NCBI GenBank assembly: GCA_964291475.2 | Contig: OZ220066.1 | Location: 1-64,000, forward strand | Direction of reading: 5' to 3' | Source: DAOUKH01 sp964291475 | Lineage (GTDB): Bacteria > Chloroflexota > Dehalococcoidia > SHYB01 | DNA: 64,000 nucleotides | In this document: positions 8,541 to 16,925 of the stretch, in pieces | Position numbering within the stretch: position 1 is the first letter of the stretch | Layout: each line of letters starts with the position of its first letter | Made by a program: the position numbers and the translations under genes | The notes under the pieces: generated by a model | Seen by the model: the letters and a program-made list of their open reading frames with translations, nothing else | Databases searched by the model: none | What the model was told of the DNA's origin: nothing

Positions 8541-9182
8541 ATGTCTTCCGACACGCCTAACGGTCCAGACCAACCCGCTGAGGTGGACCGGCGCGCCGCC
8601 GGCATTCAACGCCGCATCTTTCACCTGACGGCGGGCTCGACGTTCCCCACGCTCTACGTGTTCCTGGACAAGGAGCTGGTGCTGCCGGTCGCGGTGGCCG
8701 CCGCGGTCGCCGCCATCGTCTTGGAGGTCGCGCGCTTTCGCTCCGAGCGGCTGAACCGCGTCGTGATGCGGTGGTTCGGGCCGCTGACCAAGGAGTCGGA
8801 GGGGCGCGCCGTGTTCGGGTCGACGTGGATGCTCGTGGCGACGGCGATCTGCATCGGGGTCATGGACCGTCCGTTCGCGGTCCTGGCGCTGTACTACCTG
8901 TCGCTGGGGGACCCCGCTGCGGCGCTGATCGGGGAGCGCTTCGGCGCTATCAGGATCGGGAAGAAGAGCCTTGAAGGCGCCCTGGCGTTTCTCGCGGTTG
9001 CCGTCGGCATCGGCTCGGTGCTGCTGACGGGGGCGCTGGAGACCACCTATCCCGTGATGCTCATCGGCGCGAGCGCCGCGGCGCTGGCGGAGCTGACGCC
9101 GCTGGCGGGGGTCGACGACAACTTCAAGGTGCCGCTCGTCGCGGGCGGGGTCATGGAGCTGGCGGTGCGCGGGGTCGGCTGA
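8541..9182 (+). CDS. polyprenol/diacylglycerol kinase-like membrane protein (DGK1/SEC59/VTE5 family)
   Basis: Integral membrane protein of 213 residues with about six hydrophobic helices. It shows the CTP-dependent lipid kinase pattern: YLSLGDPAAALIGERFG at about 116-132, then GKKSLEGALAFL and a late ELTPLAGVDDNFKVPL. In eukaryotes and some bacteria these enzymes phosphorylate dolichol, diacylglycerol or phytol; the bacterial substrate is usually unknown. The ATG at 8541 follows the Fe-S scaffold gene by 36 bases, and a TGCTACCCT -10-like element lies in between. The lipid gene plsX follows on the same strand, consistent with a membrane-lipid role. Phosphatidate cytidylyltransferase-like annotation is an alternative often given to this family. 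Confidence 0.75.
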   Translation: MSSDTPNGPDQPAEVDRRAAGIQRRIFHLTAGSTFPTLYVFLDKELVLPVAVAAAVAAIVLEVARFRSERLNRVVMRWFGPLTKESEGRAVFGSTWMLVATAICIGVMDRPFAVLALYYLSLGDPAAALIGERFGAIRIGKKSLEGALAFLAVAVGIGSVLLTGALETTYPVMLIGASAAALAELTPLAGVDDNFKVPLVAGGVMELAVRGVG

Positions 9183-9197
9183 CGCGGCGCCGGTCTG

Positions 9198-9226
9198 TTG
9201 GCGCTCCCGACGGCTTCCGTTACACT
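9198..9226 (+). promoter_or_regulatory. promoter before plsX
   Basis: TTGGCG at 9198-9203 and TACACT at 9221-9226 with a 17-base spacer. The plsX start lies 41 bases downstream. This is a good match to the housekeeping consensus. Confidence 0.6.
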
Positions 9227-9267
9227 AGGAATGCACGCTCAAACCTGTTTCTGACGAGGCGCACCGC

Positions 9268-10284
9268 TTGGCGACGATCGCAGTCGATTTGATGGGAGGC
9301 GACAACGCCCCCGAGGCTATCGCACTCGGCTGTTTCCAAGCAGCCCGCGACCTCGGCGTCGATATCAAGCTCATCGGGCAAAAGGATGCGCTGACGCAGG
9401 AGATCGAGCGGCGCGCCGGGCGCAACGGGCGGGTCTTTCCCGTGGAGGCCGAGCAGGTCGTCGGCATGAGCGAGGCGCCGACCGTGGCCTGGCGGGACAA
9501 GAAGGGGTCGTCGATCTCCGTTGGCATCGAGCTGGTGCGCAGCGGCGAAGCCCAGGCGTTCGTCTCGGCGGGGAATACCGGCGCCATCGCCACCTATTCG
9601 CTCTTCAGCCTGGGCATGATGCCCGGCATCGAACGGCCCGGCATCGCCACGCTCTACACCACGCTCGAGGGGCATGTGTCGATCATGCTCGACATCGGGG
9701 CGAACGTTGACTGCCGCCCCGCCTTTCTGGAGCAGTTCGGCCGCGTCGGCAGCGACTTCATGGCGAAGGTCTTCCAAGTCGACGCACCGCGCGTGGCGCT
9801 GGTGAGCAACGGCGAGGAGGAGAGCAAGGGGACGAAGCTGGTGCGGGACGCCCATCAGCTCCTCAAAGAGAGCGGGCTGAACTTCATCGGGAACGCCGAG
9901 GGGTTCGACCTTCCCAAGGGGACGGCGGACGTCTACGTGATGGACGGCTTCACGGGCAACGTGGTGCTCAAACTGGCCGAGGGGCTCGCCGATTCGATCT
10001 TCACGTCGATGAAGGACTCGCTGCGGAAGAGCCTGGGGGCGCGGCTGAGCGCCGGGCTCTGGGCTCCTGCGCTGCGGGACACGCTGGCCCGCTGGGACTA
10101 CAGCCGCATCGGGGGCGCGCCGCTGCTCGGCGTGCAGGGCAACGTCGTCATGGCCCACGGCCGGAGCGACGCCACCGACATCCTCAACGCGGTAACGCTC
10201 GCGCTCCGGATGGTGCAGGAAGGCTGGGCGGACGACCCCGCGCCGTCGGAGTCGCAACCGGACCCGGCGCATCTCAACTCGTAG
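9268..10284 (+). CDS. plsX: phosphate acyltransferase PlsX
   Basis: Makes acyl-phosphate from acyl-ACP, the donor for PlsY in the first step of phospholipid synthesis; a peripheral membrane enzyme. 338 residues. The N-terminus IAVDLMGGDNAPEAI is diagnostic, and SAGNTGAIA, LDIGANVDCRP and VMDGFTGNVVLK follow in the family order. The start is a TTG (9268) because the conserved ATIAVD begins there; no ATG is available. It has its own promoter at 9198-9226. Downstream comes thioredoxin rather than fabH/fabD, so the usual plsX-fab operon is not present here. Confidence 0.95.
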   Translation: MATIAVDLMGGDNAPEAIALGCFQAARDLGVDIKLIGQKDALTQEIERRAGRNGRVFPVEAEQVVGMSEAPTVAWRDKKGSSISVGIELVRSGEAQAFVSAGNTGAIATYSLFSLGMMPGIERPGIATLYTTLEGHVSIMLDIGANVDCRPAFLEQFGRVGSDFMAKVFQVDAPRVALVSNGEEESKGTKLVRDAHQLLKESGLNFIGNAEGFDLPKGTADVYVMDGFTGNVVLKLAEGLADSIFTSMKDSLRKSLGARLSAGLWAPALRDTLARWDYSRIGGAPLLGVQGNVVMAHGRSDATDILNAVTLALRMVQEGWADDPAPSESQPDPAHLNS

Positions 10285-10405
10285 TCGACGCGTACGTCAT
10301 AATGAAGGGTGAAGCGCATCGCTCGGCGTGAACGCCGGAGGCAACCTTCTACGAAAGTTCGCGCGAATAGGCCCTCGACAGGGCCTCGGAAAGGGGCGGC
10401 ACAAG

Positions 10406-10732
10406 GTGTCCAAGGCATTTGAGGTAACGGATAGCAGCTTCGAGAGCGACGTCGTCGGGGCGGAGACCCCGGTGGTGGTGGATTTCTGGGCCGTCTGGTG
10501 CGGCCCCTGCCGTATGGTGGCGCCCATCGTCGACGAGCTCGCGGCGGAGTACGACGGCAAGGTGAGCTTCGCCAAGCTGAACGTGGACGAGAACCCGGAA
10601 GTCTCGATGAAGTACGGGATCCGGAGCATCCCGACGCTGCTGGTCTTCAAGGACGGCAAGCCGGTCGATCAGATCGTCGGCGCGCTGCCCAAGAAAGAGA
10701 TGCAGAAGCGCGTGGAGGCGGCGATCGCCTAG
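10406..10732 (+). CDS. trxA: thioredoxin
   Basis: Cytosolic protein disulfide reductase, 108 residues. The active site WCGPC lies at 31-35 (Cys32, Cys35), with the cis-proline loop IRSIPTLLVF near 73-82 and the usual FWAVWCGPC strand context. GTG at 10406 was taken as the start because the protein then begins SKAFEVTDSSFE, like other TrxA; a longer frame to 10328 adds a basic, non-conserved stretch. An AAAGGGGCGG purine run precedes it. tRNA-Sec begins eleven bases after the stop codon, which may place the tRNA in the same transcript. Confidence 0.93.
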   Translation: MSKAFEVTDSSFESDVVGAETPVVVDFWAVWCGPCRMVAPIVDELAAEYDGKVSFAKLNVDENPEVSMKYGIRSIPTLLVFKDGKPVDQIVGALPKKEMQKRVEAAIA

Positions 10733-10743
10733 TCCCGCTCCGC

Positions 10744-10841
10744 GGGAGAGGATGGGTCCCGGTGGGCTTCGCGGGCTTCAAACCCGTTGGCGGGCGCCCT
10801 TCGGCGTCCGCGGTGGGTTCGACTCCCACCCTTTCCCGCCA
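10744..10841 (+). tRNA. selC: tRNA-Sec (anticodon TCA)
   Basis: Selenocysteine tRNA of 98 bases with an encoded CCA. The acceptor stem has eight pairs (GGGAGAGG at 10744-10751 with CCTTTCCC at 10830-10837) rather than the usual seven, followed by G and CCA at 10838-10841. The anticodon loop CTTCAAA carries TCA at 10778-10780 on a CGGG/CCCG stem. A long variable arm (roughly 10789-10811) pairs GGCGGGCGC with GCGTCCGC. The T arm is GTGGG-TTCGACT-CCCAC at 10813-10829. The D stem is long with a short CGGT loop, as in E. coli selC. It implies that UGA is read as selenocysteine in this genome; selA, selB and selD are not in the window. Confidence 0.95.
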
Positions 10842-10853
10842 CGCGCGCTGGCT

Positions 10854-12023
10854 TTAGCGCGGGTCTTTGCCGAAGACGATGCCCCGGCCTGAGTCGAGCA
10901 GGTAGCCGGTGGCGACGGCGAGCTCGGCGCCCTCCACTTGGCTCTGGCCGCGGCGGCCCATGAGCTGGAGCACCGAGTCGAGCATCTGGGAGATGCCGTG
11001 GGTGCGGCCCGAGCCCAGGTTCCCGCTGCCCGTGTTGATCGGCAGCGAGGTCTCGTTCATCCACGAGAAGCCCTCGCCCTCGCCGCAGAAGCCGAGGGCC
11101 TCGGCCCACATCGGCGTGAGCATGCTGAAGCCGTCGTAGAGGTTCGCGATGGAGACGTCCTGCGGGCCGACGCCGGCCTGCCGCCAGAGGTTGTCTCCGA
11201 TCAGCCTGCCGCACGCCATGAACTCTTCCAGCGACATGACGAGGCTCTTGGGCGCGCCCACCGGCGCCGACGTCCCCCGCACGTAGACGGGCGGGTTGCG
11301 GAGGTCTTGGGCCCGCTCTTCGTTGGTGAGGACGAAGGCGGCGCAGGCCTGCACCGGAATGTCGCAGTCGTGGATGCAGAGCGGGTAGCTGATCATCCGC
11401 GAGGTCATGTAGTCGTCGACGGTGAGGGGGCCGCCGCCGTGGTTGGCCCAGTAGCCGTACTCCCACTGGAGGGCGCGGTCGCGGTTCTTCGAGGCGAACT
11501 CGGCCATCTGCTCGCGGGTGCCGCCGTAGAGGGCCATGTGGCGCTGCGCGTAGTGGGCGAAGGACCCCGGCGCGAAGATGCCGTAGGGGCCGCGGAACTG
11601 GTTCCGCCCCTCGGCGGTCGTCGGGCTGCTGAGCCCGTAGCGGCGGCCGACGGGGTTGTAGAGTCCGCGGAAGGCCAGCGCGTAGCGGCAGGCCCCGGCG
11701 GCGACGGCGTGGGAGGCTTCGATGACGCAGTGCTGCGCCGAGCCGGCCACGACGGACTCGGTCCAGTTCGCGTCCAGGCCCAGCGCGCCGATCATGAATG
11801 ACGGCGTCAGGACGTTGACGCCGGGGCGCTCGGCCTCGCCGACCTCGAACGGCATATAGGTCGCGGTGACGACGCCGTCGATGTCGGAGGGAGAGAGTCC
11901 CGCGTCTTCGATGGCCTGCTTGCAGGCGTCGATGGCGAGGACGCCCAGGGGGACGTCGGCCCGGCGGTAGACGTTGGAATGGCCGACTCCTACGACCGCG
12001 GCTTGCGCGCCGGAATTGGACAT
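10854..12023 (-). CDS. thiolase-family protein (SCP-x/lipid-transfer type)
   Basis: Thiolase-fold protein of 389 residues, of the divergent non-decarboxylating group often annotated as acetyl-CoA acetyltransferase or lipid-transfer protein. It opens with AAVVGVGHSNVYRR and has a cysteine-bearing helix AGSAQHCVIEASHAV in the first half. NLYDGFS (in the place of the CEIHDAF segment) and the region SGNLGSGRTHG, replacing the usual SxGHPxG, lie in the second half. The altered motifs make plain thiolysis doubtful. ATG at 12023 has an AAGGAG site. The DUF35 gene lies 50 bases upstream on the same strand; such pairs are common and probably form one acyl-CoA-binding complex (family knowledge). Confidence 0.82.
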   Translation of the reverse strand: MSNSGAQAAVVGVGHSNVYRRADVPLGVLAIDACKQAIEDAGLSPSDIDGVVTATYMPFEVGEAERPGVNVLTPSFMIGALGLDANWTESVVAGSAQHCVIEASHAVAAGACRYALAFRGLYNPVGRRYGLSSPTTAEGRNQFRGPYGIFAPGSFAHYAQRHMALYGGTREQMAEFASKNRDRALQWEYGYWANHGGGPLTVDDYMTSRMISYPLCIHDCDIPVQACAAFVLTNEERAQDLRNPPVYVRGTSAPVGAPKSLVMSLEEFMACGRLIGDNLWRQAGVGPQDVSIANLYDGFSMLTPMWAEALGFCGEGEGFSWMNETSLPINTGSGNLGSGRTHGISQMLDSVLQLMGRRGQSQVEGAELAVATGYLLDSGRGIVFGKDPR

Positions 12024-12073
12024 GTCGGGGGCTCCTTGGTGGATGCTCTTCCGCCCGGGCTTGCCGGCGGCGG

Positions 12074-12484
12074 CTACTTGACGAGGTGGAACTGCGGGAT
12101 GAACCGGCCGGGGGTGAGCTCCTCGAACTCGACCTCGACGGCCATGCCGTTGCGGAGCTCGTCGACGTCGGCGCCGGGGATGTTGCTCAGCATGAAGAGC
12201 CCGGGTTGGTCGTCGAGCTCGACCACGGCGACGGCGTAGGGTTGAATCGCGGAGAAGGCCGGCTGCCGGGCGTCGTGGGTGATGGTGAAGCTGTAGATCT
12301 TGCCCTTGCCGCTCACCGGCTCGAACGCGAACTCGGTGGCATGGCATTCCGGGCAGATGTCCACCGGCGGGTGGTTGAAGGCGCGGCACGGGATGCAGCG
12401 TTGGACTTCCAGCCGCCCCGCGTCTACGGCGTCCCAGAATGGCTTGGTCAGTTCGTCGGGTACTGGTACGGGCTTGTGGACCAT
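12074..12484 (-). CDS. DUF35 zinc-ribbon/OB-fold acyl-CoA-associated protein
   Basis: 136 residues. An N-terminal helix (DELTKPFWDAVDAGRL) leads into a zinc ribbon with Cys30/Cys33 (RCIPC) and Cys44/Cys47 (ICPEC), then a DUF35 OB-fold with GKGKIYSFTITHDAR. Proteins of this family bind acyl-CoA and partner thiolase-like proteins, supplying substrate channelling rather than catalysis. The ATG at 12484 is preceded by GAGGAG; the longer frame to 12526 has no such site. The thiolase follows 50 bases downstream. Confidence 0.9.
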   Translation of the reverse strand: MVHKPVPVPDELTKPFWDAVDAGRLEVQRCIPCRAFNHPPVDICPECHATEFAFEPVSGKGKIYSFTITHDARQPAFSAIQPYAVAVVELDDQPGLFMLSNIPGADVDELRNGMAVEVEFEELTPGRFIPQFHLVK

Positions 12485-12615
12485 GCGGCTCCTCGATGCT
12501 CGCAATGTTCGGGCCGGCCGCGCCAAGGGCGGCGCGGCTGAAGTCTACACGAAATCCTGGGCAAGCTCCCGCCGATTTGCCCGGTGCGCCTGTGTCAGCC
12601 TCCCGATGCCTCTGG

Positions 12616-12621
12616 TATAAT
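12616..12621 (+). promoter_or_regulatory. -10 element before the HAD gene
   Basis: A perfect TATAAT at 12616-12621, 35 bases before the HAD phosphatase ATG. No convincing -35 lies at 16-18 bases; TGTGTC at 12591 is the nearest candidate. Confidence 0.4.
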
Positions 12622-12656
12622 CCCTCAAGTTTCGTCCGCGACCTCCGTGCCCACCT

Positions 12657-13037
12657 ATGAACGTCTTCTTTGATGTCGATTACACCCTGATCGCGGACGA
12701 CGGAAGTCTCAGGCCCCACGTACACGAAGTCTTCGGGAAGATCGTCGAAGACGGCCACAAGATCTACATTTGGTCGGGCGTGGGCATCCGGTGGGAGGTC
12801 GTGAACCGGCACGACCTCGGGCAGTACATCCAGACGTGTTACCTGAAGCCGCTCTCGGACTACAAGGAGACGCTGACGGAACTTGGCGTCGACGTGCTGC
12901 CGGAGTTCGTGATCGACGACCACTCCGGCATCGTGATGGCGCTGGGCGGCGTCGTGGTCAAGCCGTACTACACGCGGAACCCGGACGACGAAGAGATCCT
13001 GCGCGTCTACAACGAGCTCTGCGCCTACAAGCGGTAG
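12657..13037 (+). CDS. HAD-family hydrolase, small
   Basis: 126-residue protein with the HAD phosphatase signature FFDVDYTLI (nucleophile Asp6 and acid Asp8), a conserved Ser in YIWSGVG near residue 40, and FVIDDHSG near residue 87 as the metal-binding acidic motif. It lacks a cap domain, so the substrate is probably a macromolecule or a large phosphorylated compound (inference). The ATG at 12657 follows a TATAAT box. It is divergent from the DUF35-thiolase pair and precedes a peroxiredoxin on the same strand. Confidence 0.8.
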   Translation: MNVFFDVDYTLIADDGSLRPHVHEVFGKIVEDGHKIYIWSGVGIRWEVVNRHDLGQYIQTCYLKPLSDYKETLTELGVDVLPEFVIDDHSGIVMALGGVVVKPYYTRNPDDEEILRVYNELCAYKR

Positions 13038-13071
13038 CCGCCGCGGGCGGACCGGCTTGGGCGGTGGCGCG

Positions 13072-13536
13072 ATGACGAGACCCATCGAAGCCGGCGACCC
13101 GGCCCCGCCGTTCACGCTTCCCAGCACCCGCGGCGACGTTTCCCTGGGCGACCTCCTGGCGAAGGGGAAGGCGGTCCTCGTCTTCTACACCGAAGACGAG
13201 ACGCCGACCTGCTCCACACAGGTCGCCTCGTTCCGCGACGAGCATGAGACGCTGGCCGAGCTTGGGGCGCAGGTGCTGGGGATCAGCGCCGACGGGCTCG
13301 ACCGGCACGCCGCGTTCGAGGAGCGGCTGGGCGGGCTTCCGTTCGCCTTGGCCGCCGACGCCGACCTCGCGGTCGCCGGGGCCTATGGGGTGCTCGACGA
13401 CACCGGCAAACGGTCGCGCCGCGCCGTCTTCGTCGTGGAAGAGGACGGCCGGGTGGCGCTGGCCAACGGCTTCTACAACCCGGGCAACCCGGCCCAGTTC
13501 GCCGAGGTCTTTCAGGCGCTCGGCCTGGACTTCTGA
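13072..13536 (+). CDS. peroxiredoxin (BCP/AhpC-TSA-like)
   Basis: Thiol peroxidase of 154 residues. The peroxidatic cysteine is Cys47 in FYTEDETPTCSTQ, corresponding to the P-x-x-x-(T/S)-x-x-C signature of the family. There is no second cysteine five residues on, unlike E. coli BCP, so it would act as a 1-Cys type or with an external thiol. LGISADGLDRHAAF and FVVEEDGRVALANGFYNPGN follow in family order. ATG at 13072 was chosen; the upstream GTG only adds GGGA. The flavodoxin-like gene begins eleven bases after the stop. Its reductant could be the thioredoxin at 10406 (inference). Confidence 0.88.
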   Translation: MTRPIEAGDPAPPFTLPSTRGDVSLGDLLAKGKAVLVFYTEDETPTCSTQVASFRDEHETLAELGAQVLGISADGLDRHAAFEERLGGLPFALAADADLAVAGAYGVLDDTGKRSRRAVFVVEEDGRVALANGFYNPGNPAQFAEVFQALGLDF

Positions 13537-13547
13537 GGACACCGCCC

Positions 13548-14069
13548 ATGCCTTCAGGCGCAGCTTCCGTGCGCGTGCTGGTGCTGTACGACAGCCGCTA
13601 CGTCTTGGAGGAGCTTGCGCGCGCGGTCGGCGAGGGCGTGGACTCCGTCGACGGCGCCTCGCCGCTGCTCCGGCGGCTCGACGACGCCGTCCCCGACGAT
13701 CTCTTCGACGCCGACGCGCTGATTCTGGGGTCGCCGAACTGGTCGGGCGTGACCGGCAAGATGAAGGACTGGCTCGACCGGGTGGGGGACGTGTGGGCCG
13801 AGGGTCAGCTTGAGGGCAAGGCCGGCGCGGCGTTCACCGCGGGAGCGTCGCGGAACGCCGGGATCGAGTTCACGCTGTGGTCGCTGCTCCATTGGATGCT
13901 CGCGGGCGGGATGATCGTGGTCGGCCTTCCCTTCAACGAGACGATGCGCGAGACCGGCTCCTACTATGGGGCGACGGCGTCGGGGTCGGTGCAAGAGGCC
14001 GACCGCGAGCAGGCGCGGACGCTGGGGAGGCGGGTCGCCGAGACGGCGCTGCGGCTGGCGGCTCACTAG
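13548..14069 (+). CDS. flavodoxin/NAD(P)H:quinone oxidoreductase-like protein (WrbA type)
   Basis: 173 residues with the flavodoxin fold. The first strand and phosphate-binding loop VRVLVLYDSRYVLEELA differ from the textbook T-x-T-x-x loop but fit WrbA-like proteins. DADALILGSPNWSGVTGKMKDWLD is the FMN-binding second half, in the same arrangement as WrbA, and a third loop ends at SYYGA. It probably binds FMN and performs two-electron quinone reduction. It forms a two-gene unit with the peroxiredoxin, so a role in oxidative-stress protection is reasonable but inferred. Confidence 0.82.
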   Translation: MPSGAASVRVLVLYDSRYVLEELARAVGEGVDSVDGASPLLRRLDDAVPDDLFDADALILGSPNWSGVTGKMKDWLDRVGDVWAEGQLEGKAGAAFTAGASRNAGIEFTLWSLLHWMLAGGMIVVGLPFNETMRETGSYYGATASGSVQEADREQARTLGRRVAETALRLAAH

Positions 14070-14148
14070 AGAAGCCGTTTACATGAAATAAACTTGACGT
14101 TTCCTGCTACCCTATGACGCAATTGGAGCGTATCGGAGGAGGTCCATC

Positions 14149-14802
14149 ATGGCCGGAGCCTATGCCGCCGCCATTCGGGGCGAACTCGACCAAGGCACGA
14201 ACCGCCTCCTGCCGCTCGTCAAGTGGCTCTTGGTGTTGCCCCACTACTTCGTGCTCATCTTCCTTTCAATCGCGGCACAGGTTGCCTTCTTGATAGCCTT
14301 CGCCGCGATTCTGTTCACCGGTCGCTACCCGCGCGCTCTCTTCGATTTCATGGAAGGGGTCATGCGGTGGGGGTGGCGCGCGACCTTCTACTCGATGGTC
14401 TTGGGCACCGACAAGTATCCGCCGTTCAGCTTGGAATCGGACGCCGCCTATCCCGCCGACCTCACCGTGGAGTATCCGGACCGCCTCAGCCGGCTGCTGC
14501 TGATCCTGAAGTGGCCGTGGTGGGTCTGGCTGGTGCTGTTTCCGCACCTCGTCATCCTCACTGTCTTCGGCTGGGTCCAAATGCTCCTGCTCATCGCCGT
14601 TATCTTGGTGAAGCTCTTCAGCGGGAGGTATCCCGTGGGGTTGTACGAGTTCATCATGGGGACCCATCGTTGGGGCGTGCGAGTCGCGGCCTACGCCAAT
14701 CTGATGACGGACGGCTATCCGCCGTTCAGTCTTTCGGATGACGGAGCGGGATCCGCCGTTCAGACTTCCGGGGCGGCGGGTGGGCCTCCTTCCACCAGCT
14801 AG
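14149..14802 (+). CDS. DUF4389 membrane protein with internal duplication
   Basis: Membrane protein of 217 residues with two related halves. Each has a hydrophobic hairpin, then a polar motif: FTGRYPRALFDFMEGVMRW with TDKYPPFSL in the first half, FSGRYPVGLYEFIMGTHRW with TDGYPPFSL in the second. This double unit is the mark of DUF4389; no function is known. A Shine-Dalgarno GGAGGAGG precedes the ATG at 14149, and TTGACG at 14094 may belong to its promoter. The C-terminus is a short low-complexity tail. Confidence 0.85.
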   Translation: MAGAYAAAIRGELDQGTNRLLPLVKWLLVLPHYFVLIFLSIAAQVAFLIAFAAILFTGRYPRALFDFMEGVMRWGWRATFYSMVLGTDKYPPFSLESDAAYPADLTVEYPDRLSRLLLILKWPWWVWLVLFPHLVILTVFGWVQMLLLIAVILVKLFSGRYPVGLYEFIMGTHRWGVRVAAYANLMTDGYPPFSLSDDGAGSAVQTSGAAGGPPSTS

Positions 14803-14886
14803 GGCTCGACGGCGACCGCCGCGGCGCACGCGGCAACGGGTGCGGGTGCTAGAATTGACGGGTTGCGCCGCCGCGCTTCGCTGTCT

Positions 14887-15321
14887 ATGGACTGGGTTAC
14901 GGAACAGATCGCGCTCTCCGAGTATCCCTCGTCCAAGACGGACCTGAGCCGGTTCGACGGCATCCTGAACCTCGACCGCTACACGCCGTACAAGACGGAC
15001 GTGCGTCTGGCGCACATGCCGCTGATCGACGGGCCGGGGAACCCGCCCGACTCCATCGCCGACGTGCTTGAGTGCATGGACGGGTTGCTCGAAGACGGCG
15101 GGCGCGTGCTCGTGCACTGCGCGGCGGGCGTGAGCCGTTCGCCGTTCGTGATCGCGCTCTACCTGAGTTGGAAGCAGGGGATGGCGTTCGACGACGCGAT
15201 CGGCCTCGTGGCGGCACGGCGCTCGCGCAACCTCAACATCGACCCTGGGCTCTCCGCGATCAGCCGCGAGGTCCTCGACGTCATGGACCGGCGCGGCGGC
15301 AACGGCCGCCATGGCCGCTGA
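14887..15321 (+). CDS. dual-specificity protein phosphatase
   Basis: 144-residue cysteine phosphatase of the eukaryote-like DSP type. The P-loop HCAAGVSRS lies at 77-85 with nucleophile Cys78 and Arg84. A general acid Asp48 (LIDGPG) lies 30 residues before it, as usual. ATG at 14887 is preferred to the TTG at 14863. A TAGAAT -10-like box lies at 14850-14855. The last 11 bases overlap birA. Bacterial members dephosphorylate Ser/Thr/Tyr or glycans; the substrate is unknown. Confidence 0.88.
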   Translation: MDWVTEQIALSEYPSSKTDLSRFDGILNLDRYTPYKTDVRLAHMPLIDGPGNPPDSIADVLECMDGLLEDGGRVLVHCAAGVSRSPFVIALYLSWKQGMAFDDAIGLVAARRSRNLNIDPGLSAISREVLDVMDRRGGNGRHGR

Positions 15322-16099
15322 CCTGACCGCCGAGGCCATCCAAGGCGCGCTCACCACCGCCTACGTGGGCCGGCGGCTCGTGGTCGTCGAGCGCACGTCC
15401 TCGACGATGGACCTGGCCGCGCAAGAGGCCGCCGCGGGGGCGCCCGAGGGGACGGTGGTGGTCGCCGAGGAGCAGACGGCGGGGCGAGGGCGCTTCGGAC
15501 GGCCGTGGGTGTCGCCGAGGGGCGCCGCGCTGTACGTGTCGATACTCTTGCGGCCCGCGCCCGGCCTGCTGCCCGGCGTCAACATGGCGGCCCCGCTGGC
15601 GGCGGTCACGGCGGCGCGGGATGCCGCGCAGGTCGAAGCTGAGATCAAGTGGCCCAACGACGTGCAGGTCGGCGGTCGCAAGCTGGCAGGGGTGCTCGTC
15701 GATGCCTCCGCCGGCGCGACCGACCACGGCTTCGCCATCGTCGGCGTGGGGCTGAACGTCGACCTCGACGCGGCGGCCTACCCGGAGATCGCTGAGATCG
15801 CCACGAGCCTCCGCGCGGAGTCGGGGCGCGCGGTGGGCCGCCTCGACGTGCTCGCCGCGCTGCTGTCTCGCTTCGAGGCGCTGTACGACCGGGTCAAGAG
15901 GGGCGAGTCGTTGCTCGGCGAGTGGCGGGGGCGGCTCAACGTCATCGGCAAGCGCGTCGCGGTTACCTTCCCCGGTCTCCCCGACGCGCAGGCGGTTGAG
16001 GGCATTGCGGAGGACGTGGATGGGGACGGCGCGCTGCTCCTGCGGAAGGACGACGGCGCCGTCGAGCGCCTCGTCGCGGGCGAGGTGTCGCTGGGCTAG
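15311..16099 (+). CDS. birA: biotin--[acetyl-CoA-carboxylase] ligase
   Basis: Attaches biotin to biotin carboxyl carrier proteins through biotinyl-AMP. 262 residues. The adenylate loop GRGRFGR lies at 58-64 and the biotin-binding KWPNDV at 113-118, followed by catalytic Lys124 (GGRKLAGVLV). A C-terminal SH3-like cap follows (RVAVTFPGLPD). There is no N-terminal helix-turn-helix, so this is the monofunctional type with no repressor role. It starts inside the end of the phosphatase gene and ends with a stop that overlaps the convergent SDR stop (CTAG at 16096-16099). Confidence 0.94.
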   Translation: MAADLTAEAIQGALTTAYVGRRLVVVERTSSTMDLAAQEAAAGAPEGTVVVAEEQTAGRGRFGRPWVSPRGAALYVSILLRPAPGLLPGVNMAAPLAAVTAARDAAQVEAEIKWPNDVQVGGRKLAGVLVDASAGATDHGFAIVGVGLNVDLDAAAYPEIAEIATSLRAESGRAVGRLDVLAALLSRFEALYDRVKRGESLLGEWRGRLNVIGKRVAVTFPGLPDAQAVEGIAEDVDGDGALLLRKDDGAVERLVAGEVSLG

Positions 16100-16848
16100 G
16101 GCCAGACCGTCCCGAAGTCGGGGGAGCGCACCACGCGCATGGTGAAGGTCTGGGCCGTCTGCTGGGCCAGCCACACGAACGCCTTGGCGGCGTCCACGGG
16201 CTCTTGCCACCCGGTCCAGTCGGACTTGCCGGGATAGACGACCTCCGCGCCTTCGGTCTTGACCATGCCGGGCTGGACCGCGACGACAGAGATGTTGTGC
16301 TTGCGCACCTCGTACGCCAGGCCGAGGCTGAAGCGCTCGACGGCGGCTTTGGTGAGCCCGTAGACGGTGTCGCCCGGGTAGCGGAAGGTCTGCGCCGCGC
16401 CCGAGCTCACGTTGATGATCGAGCCGGCCTTCTGTTCGATCATCGCGGGCAGGACGGCCTGGGCGCAGATGAAGACGCCCTTGACGTTGAGGTCGAGCGC
16501 CTTCTCCAAGCGCCACATGGGGTAGGTCTCGATACGCTCGTACTGGTAGGGCCCGCCGGCGTTGTTGACCAGGACGTCGATGCGGCCGAACTCGTCGAGG
16601 GTCTGCCGGACCATCGCGCCGACCTGATCGGCGTCGGTGACGTCGCAGCGCGCGGCGCGCGCCGTTCCGCCTTCGTCGCGGATGCGTGCGACGGTCTCGT
16701 GGATCGTGCCGGGGACCGGCCCCGCCTCCTCGGAGCGCGCCGCCGCCACCACGGCAGCGCCCTCCAGGCCGAAGCGGATGGCGACGCCCTTGCCGAGACC
16801 CCGGCTCGCGCCGGTGACGATCGCTACCTTGCCTTTCAACTCGCCCAT
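16096..16848 (-). CDS. SDR-family oxidoreductase
   Basis: NAD(P)-dependent short-chain dehydrogenase of 250 residues with cofactor motif TGASRGLG at 12-19, NNAGG in the fourth strand, a catalytic Ser in NVSSGAA and Tyr-Lys in VYGLTKAA. The C-terminus FTMRVVRSPDFGTVWP lacks the usual glycine-rich tail. The substrate is unknown. The ATG at 16848 has no strong ribosome site. The gene lies downstream of isocitrate lyase on the same strand but is separated by two strong hairpins, so it is probably transcribed on its own. Confidence 0.88.
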   Translation of the reverse strand: MGELKGKVAIVTGASRGLGKGVAIRFGLEGAAVVAAARSEEAGPVPGTIHETVARIRDEGGTARAARCDVTDADQVGAMVRQTLDEFGRIDVLVNNAGGPYQYERIETYPMWRLEKALDLNVKGVFICAQAVLPAMIEQKAGSIINVSSGAAQTFRYPGDTVYGLTKAAVERFSLGLAYEVRKHNISVVAVQPGMVKTEGAEVVYPGKSDWTGWQEPVDAAKAFVWLAQQTAQTFTMRVVRSPDFGTVWP

Positions 16849-16925
16849 AGCCGTCCGCCTCCATCGGACCCCGACTCTTATACCCGCGGCGGGTGGACGG
16901 CGCAAGGGACGGCGCTTAAAGATTT

